Of a DNA stretch of 10,537 nt, positions 1-5,699 are shown piece by piece. The stretch comes from Prevotella sp. CAG:732. GTDB taxonomy: Bacteria > Bacteroidota > Bacteroidia > Bacteroidales > Bacteroidaceae. The DNA lies in NCBI GenBank assembly GCA_000436035.1, contig FR893220.1, positions 1 to 10,537 of the forward strand. Reading direction: 5' to 3'. Numbering within the stretch: position 1 is the first letter of the stretch; the number at the start of each line of letters is the position of its first letter. Both the position numbers and the translations under genes were made by a program. The notes under the pieces are model-generated. The model searched no databases, was not told the DNA's origin, and saw nothing but the letters and a program-made list of their open reading frames with translations.

Positions 1-33
1 ATAATTAATAAATAATAATTAATAAATAATAAA
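1..33. repeat. AT-rich 14-bp tandem repeat at the left edge
   Basis: Bases 1-17 and 15-31 are identical, so a 14-base unit (ATAATTAATAAATA) is repeated slightly more than twice, made only of A and T. It may continue outside the window. It lies directly beside the inverted repeat at 36-68, so on the minus strand it forms the AT-rich tract after that hairpin. Function is not known. Confidence 0.6.
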
Positions 34-35
34 TT

Positions 36-68
36 ACGTGTGAGGAGCTATTGAATCTCCTCACACGT
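36..68 (-). terminator. Perfect 12-bp inverted repeat, possible terminator
   Basis: ACGTGTGAGGAG at 36-47 is perfectly complementary to CTCCTCACACGT at 57-68, with a 9-base loop. Read on the minus strand, the hairpin is followed by an A/T tract rather than a clean run of T. The stop codon of the minus-strand reading frame ending at 48 lies in the loop. A terminator for a former minus-strand gene is the simplest reading. A protein-binding site is the alternative. Confidence 0.5.
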
Positions 69-429
69 TACCATATCGATACCACGATAAATCACGACTA
101 GCTTATGCAATATCGTGGTCTTGACAGAATCTCTTACGATGTCGCTGCCGGCATAGCGACTTACCTGTGACGAAGCCTCATCAAAGAGTTTCTTCACTTG
201 CTCATTGGAACTGTGCCACTGAGCCCTTCTCCTTTTGCAATCCCTCCTTGGTATCAGGTGGCAACGCCTCCTTCTCGCTTTCCCACTACGACGAGACGGC
301 ATGGTGTGGCGGAAGCAGAACCCTCCGGAAGACTATCTGGGATAGCAATACTCACTGGTATGATCTACAAACACTTGTCCACCTTCCATTCGTTAATCTG
401 ATAGAGATGAGTGGCTGTGCGAGCATGAT
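48..429 (-). pseudogene. Possible decayed minus-strand gene, fragments in three frames
   Basis: I do not recognise the family. Protein-like stretches appear on the minus strand in successive frames. The first (about 429 down to 300) contains HLYQINEWKVDKCL, then an amber stop at 367-365, then IPDSLPEGSASATP. The second (285 down to 205, bounded by stops at both ends) contains WESEKEALPPDTKEGLQKEK. The third (about 207 down to 48) contains NEQVKKLFDEASSQVSRYAG and ends EEIQ inside the loop of the hairpin at 36-68. An 84-residue frame from 302 to 48 is open, but its first 30 residues are Arg-rich and look like a wrong-frame translation. Two frameshifts and one stop would link the pieces. This is inference. 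The fragments could be chance, or 48-207 could be the end of a short real gene. Confidence 0.3.
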
Positions 430-485
430 ATTGCGGAAAAACGTGAAAATGTGAGGGAAAAGTTTGGCGCTTTCGGAAATAAAGC

Positions 486-495
486 GTAACGTTAC
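486..495. promoter_or_regulatory. 10-bp palindrome upstream of the HU promoter
   Basis: GTAACGTTAC is a perfect palindrome whose right edge lies about 30 bases before the -33 element of the HU-like gene. Position and symmetry fit a dimer-binding operator, but a 10-bp palindrome can arise by chance. No second copy was noticed near the other promoters. Confidence 0.25.
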
Positions 496-525
496 ATTTT
501 TTACAGCAGAGTAGCGTGACAAACC

Positions 526-557
526 TTGTGGCATCAGGGAAAAAGTTGTATCTTTGC
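526..557 (+). promoter_or_regulatory. Bacteroidota-type promoter for the HU-like/smalltalk unit
   Basis: TTG at 526-528, a 21-base spacer, and TATCTTTG at 550-557 match the Bacteroidota sigma-ABfr consensus (TTG, 19-21 bases, TAnnTTTG), with all fixed bases of the -7 box present. Transcription would start near 564, giving a leader of about 100 bases before the start codon at 667. Confidence 0.65.
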
Positions 558-606
558 AGCGTCATTCAGAGAGAAACAAGGTACCAAGCGAAATCTATGA
601 AACGAC

Positions 607-629
607 ATCGGCGGCAAACTGCCACCGAT
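607..629 (+). other. Hairpin in the leader of the HU-like mRNA
   Basis: ATCGG and GGC on the left pair with GCC and CCGAT on the right around an AAACT loop. That gives eight base pairs with one C-A mismatch. It lies about 40 bases after the predicted transcription start and 37 bases before the start codon. No run of T follows, so it is not a classical terminator. A role in mRNA stability or translation control is possible but not shown. Confidence 0.4.
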
Positions 630-666
630 TATATTACAACCATTTAAACACACATGATTCAATACT

Positions 667-1278
667 ATGGGAATTAAAGTTAAAGCTATCGAGAGAAATG
701 TAAACTTCACCAAGAAAGAGAATGGTGAGAAGGCAGAACCACACTACTTGTTTGTGATGCAGCCAGAGCTGTATAGCAAGTTGGCTGACAACAAGGTAAT
801 CGCACAGGCGGCACTCAACTGTGGCATGCCTCCGGCAGCCATGGAGTCTTGCGTCAAGGCCTACACCAAGGCAGTAGCCGACTGGGCAACTGAGGGTCAC
901 TCCATCCCTATCCCTGGTCTCGGCACCCTCCGCTTCAGTGTCCGTTCCAAGGCTGTCGAAGATGTGACTGACGTCAAGTCATCCCTCATCACCAGCCGCC
1001 GCTTCATCTTCACTCCTTCCACCGAACTGAAGAAGGCCCTCGAAGAGACCTCAATCAGCATCACCTGCTACGACCGCAACGGAAAGATCGTGAAGACCGT
1101 CACCTCTGACGACAAGAACGACATCGAGGACCCAGACAAGAAGGACGAGAACGCTGGCGGTGAGCAGGCTGGTGGTTCACAGACCAACCCAGGCAGCAGT
1201 ACGCAGGGTGGTGGCTCAAGCACGGGCAGTGAATCTAGCGGAAGCTCTAGCACTGGTGGTCCAAAAGAGTTTGATTAA
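667..1278 (+). CDS. HU family DNA-binding protein (HU-HIG type) with acidic and Gly/Ser-rich tail
   Basis: A 203-residue HU/IHF-related nucleoid protein of the type common in Bacteroidota (HU-HIG/HU_rel). Residues about 25-125 form the HU fold. Helices span about 32-75, and a Gly/Pro-rich turn (IPIPGLGTLRF, 80-90) leads into the basic beta-arm region, with RSK at 93-95 and SRRF at 110-113. The N-terminal 20 residues are basic. After the fold come a strand-rich stretch (128-146), an acidic linker (148-162) and a low-complexity Gly/Ser/Thr tail (164-198), so it is about twice as long as classical HU. The start follows from the promoter at 526-557 and from the family-like N-terminus; no Shine-Dalgarno is evident. 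The smalltalk gene follows 22 bases later, presumably on the same mRNA. It is expected to bind DNA, but its target and role are unknown. Confidence 0.88.
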   Translation: MGIKVKAIERNVNFTKKENGEKAEPHYLFVMQPELYSKLADNKVIAQAALNCGMPPAAMESCVKAYTKAVADWATEGHSIPIPGLGTLRFSVRSKAVEDVTDVKSSLITSRRFIFTPSTELKKALEETSISITCYDRNGKIVKTVTSDDKNDIEDPDKKDENAGGEQAGGSQTNPGSSTQGGGSSTGSESSGSSSTGGPKEFD

Positions 1279-1300
1279 TAACCTAAAAAATCTGTAAGCT

Positions 1301-1393
1301 ATGAAGAAAAACACATGGAGCAACATCATCCAGTTTTTGATTACTGTCTTGACAGCTGTCGCAACCACATTCGGCTTGAATAGCTGCATGTAA
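1301..1393 (+). CDS. Smalltalk protein (30-residue peptide)
   Basis: This 30-codon gene encodes a peptide beginning MKKNTWSNIIQFLI and ending FGLNSCM. It matches the plan of the Bacteroidota 'smalltalk' family: a short Lys-rich start with an aromatic residue, one hydrophobic helix of about 20 residues rich in Ile, Leu, Thr and Ala, and a Ser-Cys pair at the end. The helix and the terminal cysteine resemble a tiny lipoprotein signal with nothing after it, but processing is not established. These genes usually sit just after an HU-like gene, as here, and often before an N-acetylmuramoyl-L-alanine amidase. No amidase follows in this window. Its function is unknown. Recognition rests on sequence pattern plus position. 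Confidence 0.85.
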   Translation: MKKNTWSNIIQFLITVLTAVATTFGLNSCM

Positions 1394-1395
1394 CC

Positions 1396-1416
1396 AAAAA
1401 CAAATCTTCGAAGATT
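1396..1416 (-). terminator. Terminator for the minus-strand membrane protein gene
   Basis: AATCTTCGAAGATT at 1403-1416 is a perfect 14-bp palindrome able to form a five-pair stem with a TCGA loop. Read on the minus strand it is followed by TGTTTTT (A run at 1396-1400 on the plus strand). With the GC stem at 1419-1455 it may end transcription from the convergent gene just before it enters smalltalk. Confidence 0.45.
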
Positions 1417-1418
1417 CG

Positions 1419-1460
1419 GGGGCGTGGCATTGGCTAGAGGCTGATGGCTCGCCCCTTTTT
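1419..1460 (+). terminator. Terminator after the HU-like/smalltalk unit
   Basis: GGGGCG at 1419-1424 pairs with CGCCCC at 1450-1455 and is followed by five T (1456-1460). The stem is GC-only but the loop is long (25 bases, with a possible inner CAT/ATG pairing). It lies 26 bases after the smalltalk stop codon and 19 bases before the end of the convergent gene. Confidence 0.5.
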
Positions 1461-1479
1461 CTGTGGGAAAAACTTCGTA

Positions 1480-2445
1480 TTAGTTACTAGAACGACGCAG
1501 GTAGGCTCTGATGGCGAACCAGAAGTATGCCACCAAGATGATGTAACCGACAAAGTATAAGGTGCTGACACTGAAGATGATATAATCGATAGCACAGACG
1601 CCACACAAGCCACCAAGATAGAGCACTGCCTCGCCGATGCCCAAACGATGCTTGACCTCATCTATACAAGCCAAGCCGAGTATCAATATCGCCCAAACGG
1701 AAGCGAGGAAGAAGCCCAATACCCTAGGCACGGCAAAGGGATTGAGCGTAGGATGGAAATAGAAATGTCGCCACATCTCAGGCATATAGGTCTGGATGGT
1801 GGCATAGAAGGCTGCGGAGAGCGACACCATCAAGACCAAGGCGGTAGGATAAGGCGAATCGATGTCATTGAAATGGACGATGCGGGCATTCTTCGTGCGC
1901 ACCTGGCGCACCAAGTAGGCTACACCGATCAGCACGATGACGACGAGGAAGATGAGCAAGTGAGTATTGCTGAAGGTCATGATAAACTGCGAGATGGGGT
2001 CATCGGGCACTACTTTCGGCAGCATCTTGCTCTCGTGTACCCATCCAAACTGATTCTCCTCGGTAGCCAACTGCACCCACACGGAGTCGATGGAGTCTTG
2101 CGGTATCATACGAATATCCGACACCACCAACAGGCAGTTCTTCTTCACGGAGAAGGAATCAATCTGAAGATGGTTGACGTACTCCTCCGGCTGTTGCTTG
2201 ATGAGCACCAGGGAGTCGGTTGCCACCACGAAATTATACTTATTGGTATAATGATGGGTGGAAGAGAAGGAGATGGAGTCGAGCTGCTTATCGCTATACT
2301 CCACCAATGCCGCATGCTGCTGGCGCTTGGCGGAATGGCGATGATAGCAACTGCTGAGCATCAAGCAGAAGCCCAGCATAAAACAGAAAATCAGAAAGCT
2401 ATTTTTCTGTCCAGAAAAGCCCATTCCCATCCTTTTCTTTTCCAT
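1480..2445 (-). CDS. Lipoprotein-like membrane protein, SH3-like region plus five membrane segments
   Basis: I do not recognise a named family. From the start chosen here the protein has 321 residues. A basic N-terminus (MEKKR) and hydrophobic stretch end in a lipobox, LMLSSC, with the candidate lipidated cysteine at 33. Residues about 35-150 look extracytoplasmic; the part with VWVQL and FGWVHESKML (about 122-142) resembles the end of a bacterial SH3 domain. Five hydrophobic segments follow at about 161-180, 203-221, 242-261, 272-291 and 296-315. The start at 2445 has a good Shine-Dalgarno (AAGGAGA, 6 bases upstream), while an upstream ATG at 2463 has none, so either is possible. It lies 124 bases after the U32 gene. 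The only promoter-like match is imperfect (TAATTTTA, 2518-2511), so read-through from metA/U32 is plausible. An envelope role is inference. Confidence 0.8.
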   Translation of the reverse strand: MEKKRMGMGFSGQKNSFLIFCFMLGFCLMLSSCYHRHSAKRQQHAALVEYSDKQLDSISFSSTHHYTNKYNFVVATDSLVLIKQQPEEYVNHLQIDSFSVKKNCLLVVSDIRMIPQDSIDSVWVQLATEENQFGWVHESKMLPKVVPDDPISQFIMTFSNTHLLIFLVVIVLIGVAYLVRQVRTKNARIVHFNDIDSPYPTALVLMVSLSAAFYATIQTYMPEMWRHFYFHPTLNPFAVPRVLGFFLASVWAILILGLACIDEVKHRLGIGEAVLYLGGLCGVCAIDYIIFSVSTLYFVGYIILVAYFWFAIRAYLRRSSN

Positions 2446-2569
2446 CAGTATTCTCCTTTTCATATTTACAGAAATTAAAGTCAATAACTTAGAGAGCTCA
2501 TTCCTAGCCCTAAAATTATTGTCTTCAACTTCTTAGAGAAGCGATAACTTCTCCAACTTCTTTAACTCC

Positions 2570-4624
2570 TTAAACCGAATAAACATTCATCTGGCACTCA
2601 TTGCAGGCGAACTCCAAGCGGAATCTCTTGCCATCGCCCAAACGCAGGTAGAGCGGTTCCTTCCAAGTAGGACGCTGTCCACCTCGCTTCACGCAATAGC
2701 CGAGCGAATAGCGGATGCAATGACGGCATTGCATGATGAGCGACTCGCCCTGGGCATTGGTCATGAAATGAGGATGCTCACGAGCCACCTTGTCATGCTC
2801 CCTGCCTGCCACAAACGAAGCCTCGTCGGTGGCACTCCAGGCCGTAGGCTCCTCCTTGCCAATCTCGAAGGCTGGCGAAGGTTGCTCCAAACCATGGTCC
2901 TCGTAATAAGCCTTGGCACTGAAGTTGGCAATATTATATAGGTATGTCCACTTGGCATACTCCGGTGTCCAAACGAGCTGTTGGGCATCAATCAAGTTCT
3001 CATTCACCTCTGAGAAACCATAACCATTGTTGAAGATAGTTCTTTCTACCCCGTGGTCGTTGGAAGCTTCTATGCGGTCTGCCATCTTCTCCTCCATCTT
3101 CTCGATGAGTTCACGGCGAAGAGAAGCGAGAATGCTGTTCGGGATGAAGTAGTTCTCCATGCCATCTTCCAAACGAACCTCCTTACACTCATACTTCGTT
3201 TCACCCAACTTGCTCAACTGGGCAATCATGTTCTCTCGCTGGGAACGGCGGGCAGGCTCCAAAGGAAGCTCTCGGAAGAACTCCACCGCCTTCGCCGCCC
3301 ATCCATCCGACATATAAATCGGCAGGCAGAGCGTAGCCTTGACACCAGAGATAACTCCCTGCTCCGTCTTATCCATCGCTGGCTTGAGCACAATCATCAC
3401 AGGGATGCGACGCTCGGCGGTAGGATGAGAGAGGATAGCCTCAAACTGGCGGTCGTTGTTGCGATAGAGCGCCATGCCCGGACGGAGATTCTCTGGCATA
3501 CGGAACGGGAAGAGGCGATTGCCCATCACACGATTGACACGGAATCCCTCCAACTCGTGGTCGTCATTGATGAAACAGAGTCCGTCGCCATTGGCGAAGC
3601 TTGCCACCGTAGAGACATTGAAGGAGATGTTGCCTCGTATCTCCTTCACCTTGCCCACATACTCTCCCATCGCCTTCGGTGTATCGAAGGAAGCGATGTC
3701 GGGTTGGCGACCCTTGAGGAAGTAGTTGGTATAGCCACGATTGAAAGTCTTCTTCAGATTTGGCACGAAGGTGTAATCGACATGACCTCTGGAGGCACGG
3801 CGATACTGCTTCGGATACATCGCCACCAGCTCATCCAACGCCTGATTGTAGGCAGCCACCACATTCTTCACATAGTTGATGTCCTTCAGTCTGCCCTCTA
3901 TCTTGAAGGAAGAGGCACCGGCGTCAGCCAACTCCTTGAGATGTCGAATCTGACAGAGGTCCTTGAGCGATAGCAGGTATCGCTGGTGCTCTATCTCCTC
4001 GTCGTTGGAGTCGAGGAGGTCGAACTTCATACGGCAGAACTGGGCGCACTCACCACGGTTGGCTGAGCGACCGAAGCACTTCTCGGAAGCATAGCAAACG
4101 CCCGAATAGCTGACGCAGAGGGCACCATGCACGAAGACTTCGAGGGCAAGACCAGGATTCTTGTCAGCGACTGCCTTGATCTCCTCCAAGGAGAGTTCAC
4201 GAGCCAGGACGACACGACAGAAACCCTGATTGCGAAGCCATTCCGCCTTCTCAGGGGTACGGGTATCACACTGGGTGCTGGCATGAAGTTCACGGAACCA
4301 AGCATTGTTGGCTCTGATTTCCGACAGCACGCCCATGTCCTGCAAGAGGATGGCATCGACACCTATCTTGTCGAGTTCGGCAATCATCTTCAATGTGTCT
4401 TCCAACTCATCGTCATAGATGATGGTGTTGATGGTGACGTGAACCTTCGCCTCATACTGGTGGGCGTAGTCACAAAGTTGCTTGATGTCTTCCAGCGAGT
4501 TGCCGGCGGCAGAGCGTGCCCCAAAACGAGGGGCACCGATATAGACGGCATCGGCTCCATGCTGGATGGCAGCGATACCGCACTCTAGATTCTTGGCAGG
4601 AGCCAACAATTCCAATGTTTTCAT
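2570..4624 (-). CDS. U32 family protein, RlhA/YdcP-like (annotated as peptidase U32)
   Basis: A 684-residue U32 family protein. Better-studied relatives are not proteases in the usual sense: E. coli RlhA hydroxylates C2501 of 23S rRNA and TrhP makes 5-hydroxyuridine in tRNA, both using prephenate and an iron-sulfur cluster. The N-terminus (LELLAPAKNLECGIAAIQHG, 4-23) begins a TIM-barrel-like domain. The family signature lies at 162-180 (EVFVHGALC, then SGVCYAS). Candidate cluster cysteines are C170, C177, C193 and C224. The long region after about 300 suits the RlhA/YdcP branch (DUF3656 type). A C-terminal set, CRHC (633-636), C644 and CNEC (674-677), looks like a metal-binding knuckle. The ATG at 4624 gives the expected N-terminus; a TTG at 4630 is less likely. 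It starts 8 bases after metA and so is probably co-transcribed. RlhA versus TrhP activity is inference. Confidence 0.9.
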   Translation of the reverse strand: MKTLELLAPAKNLECGIAAIQHGADAVYIGAPRFGARSAAGNSLEDIKQLCDYAHQYEAKVHVTINTIIYDDELEDTLKMIAELDKIGVDAILLQDMGVLSEIRANNAWFRELHASTQCDTRTPEKAEWLRNQGFCRVVLARELSLEEIKAVADKNPGLALEVFVHGALCVSYSGVCYASEKCFGRSANRGECAQFCRMKFDLLDSNDEEIEHQRYLLSLKDLCQIRHLKELADAGASSFKIEGRLKDINYVKNVVAAYNQALDELVAMYPKQYRRASRGHVDYTFVPNLKKTFNRGYTNYFLKGRQPDIASFDTPKAMGEYVGKVKEIRGNISFNVSTVASFANGDGLCFINDDHELEGFRVNRVMGNRLFPFRMPENLRPGMALYRNNDRQFEAILSHPTAERRIPVMIVLKPAMDKTEQGVISGVKATLCLPIYMSDGWAAKAVEFFRELPLEPARRSQRENMIAQLSKLGETKYECKEVRLEDGMENYFIPNSILASLRRELIEKMEEKMADRIEASNDHGVERTIFNNGYGFSEVNENLIDAQQLVWTPEYAKWTYLYNIANFSAKAYYEDHGLEQPSPAFEIGKEEPTAWSATDEASFVAGREHDKVAREHPHFMTNAQGESLIMQCRHCIRYSLGYCVKRGGQRPTWKEPLYLRLGDGKRFRLEFACNECQMNVYSV

Positions 4625-4632
4625 TCTCAATG

Positions 4633-5550
4633 CTATTTAATGTCCTCGATATTATATGGCGTCTCCTGGTAAACGTAGTAGTTGATCCAGTTGCTGTAGA
4701 AGAGGTTGGCGTGAGCACGCCAAGTGACGAGCGGCTCCTCGTTAGGGTCGTCGTGATAATAATAGTTCTTTGGCAAATCGACATCATCACGCTTGCCCAT
4801 GTCACGCTTGTACTCCTTGTCGAGGGTGTTAGGCGCATACTCCAGGTGACCGGTGACGAAGAACTCACGGCCGCCACGAGCCATCACGATGCTGACACCG
4901 CTCTCAGGCGACTCGGCGAGGATATCCAAGCCCGGCACCTTCTCGATGTCCTCACGGCGCACCTCGGTATGGCGGCTTTGAGGCATATTGAAGACATCAT
5001 CGAAGCCACGGAAGATAGGCTGCGATGGGTCGAGAGGCTTCTGCTGGAAGATGCCAAACATCTTCTTCTGGAGAGGATACTTAGGCACACCGTAGAAATG
5101 ATACAGTCCTGCCTGCGCACCCCAGCAGATATAGAGCGTGGAGGTGACGTGCGTGCGAGCCCAGTCGAAGATCTCCATGATCTCAGGCCAATACTCCACA
5201 TCCTCGTACTCCATCGTCTCGATAGGAGCACCCGTCACAATCATGCCGTCAAACTTCTGCTTGGAGAGTTCGGTGAAATCCTTGTAGAACATCATCATGT
5301 GCTCTATCGGCGTATTCTTAGGGGTGTGGCTCTTCAGCTTCATAAAATACACCTCCAACTGCAGAGGGGTATTGGAGAGAAGACGCACCAAGTCGGTCTC
5401 GGTGGTTATCTTGAGGGGCATCAGGTTGAGTACGACGATTTTCAAAGGTCGAATCTCCTGACTGTGCGCCCTACTCTCGTCCATCACGAAGATGTTCTCA
5501 TGCTTGAGTAGCTCGATGGCTGGCAACTTATCTGGTAATCTTAATGGCAT
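4633..5550 (-). CDS. metA: Homoserine O-acyltransferase MetA, probably acetyl-CoA-using
   Basis: A 305-residue cytoplasmic enzyme that acylates the hydroxyl of L-homoserine, the first committed step of methionine synthesis. The start at 5550 gives the canonical MetA N-terminus (MPLRLPDKLPA); an upstream extension of 37 residues in the same frame is not family-like. Numbering coincides with E. coli MetA: nucleophile C142 (ICWGAQAG), K163, catalytic H235 and E237 (GHLEY), and R249 are all present. Position 111 is Glu (TGAPIE). Published work on MetA links Glu111 with acetyl-CoA and Gly111 with succinyl-CoA, so this is more likely a homoserine O-acetyltransferase than the succinyltransferase usually named. 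It has its own promoter at 5610-5580, with AAGGAAT before the start. The leader is only about 20-25 bases, too short for a SAM riboswitch. The U32 gene follows after 8 bases. Confidence 0.96.
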   Translation of the reverse strand: MPLRLPDKLPAIELLKHENIFVMDESRAHSQEIRPLKIVVLNLMPLKITTETDLVRLLSNTPLQLEVYFMKLKSHTPKNTPIEHMMMFYKDFTELSKQKFDGMIVTGAPIETMEYEDVEYWPEIMEIFDWARTHVTSTLYICWGAQAGLYHFYGVPKYPLQKKMFGIFQQKPLDPSQPIFRGFDDVFNMPQSRHTEVRREDIEKVPGLDILAESPESGVSIVMARGGREFFVTGHLEYAPNTLDKEYKRDMGKRDDVDLPKNYYYHDDPNEEPLVTWRAHANLFYSNWINYYVYQETPYNIEDIK

Positions 5551-5579
5551 TGTACAATTCCTTTCTTTTGATTTTTGTG

Positions 5580-5610
5580 CAAAATTACGCATTTTCAGCG
5601 AGATACACAA
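5580..5610 (-). promoter_or_regulatory. Bacteroidota-type promoter of metA
   Basis: On the minus strand TTG lies at 5610-5608, then 20 bases, then TAATTTTG at 5587-5580, a full match to TAnnTTTG. Predicted transcription starts near 5573, about 20-25 bases before the metA ATG. The -33 TTG sits at the end of the T run of the pepO terminator, so the two signals overlap. Confidence 0.6.
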
Positions 5611-5641
5611 AAAAAGGATGCCAAAATTGCTTTTGACATCC
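5609..5641 (-). terminator. Strong intrinsic terminator of pepO
   Basis: On the minus strand GGATGTCAAAA pairs with TTTTGGCATCC: 11 base pairs including one G-U, around a four-base loop (stem 5641-5616). Seven T follow (5615-5609). It lies 58 bases after the pepO stop codon. This is a textbook intrinsic terminator that separates pepO from metA. Confidence 0.88.
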
Positions 5642-5699
5642 TTATATTCGTATTTATTCACTATTCAGACGATGCTTTTGCATCATTTGAAGACTTATC

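Noticed and set aside
167..454. 95-codon plus-strand open frame at the left end
   Set aside because: No recognisable motif, no promoter upstream, and it overlaps minus-strand fragments that look more protein-like.
654..677. Seven-codon upstream open frame overlapping the HU-like start codon
   Set aside because: Too short to judge, no ribosome-binding signal, and out of frame by chance is equally likely.
1648..2478. 276-codon plus-strand open frame opposite the membrane protein gene
   Set aside because: His-rich, Gln-rich composition without motifs. The minus strand shows a signal peptide, lipobox and membrane segments.
2536..2553. GAGAAG/CTTCTC hairpin after the U32 gene as a terminator
   Set aside because: Only six A/G-rich pairs and no run of T on the minus strand, so termination is not supported.
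3053..3973. 306-codon plus-strand open frame opposite the U32 gene
   Set aside because: His/Arg/Leu-rich shadow with no domain; the minus-strand gene is certain.
4516..5511. 331-codon plus-strand open frame opposite metA and the start of the U32 gene
   Set aside because: Antisense to two confirmed genes, crosses their junction, and contains no recognisable motif.
5551..5580. SAM riboswitch before metA
   Set aside because: The predicted leader is only about 25 bases and shows no conserved aptamer structure.
5551..5661. 37-residue N-terminal extension of MetA
   Set aside because: Not family-like, would cross the pepO terminator and the metA promoter, and the ATG at 5550 matches the standard MetA start.
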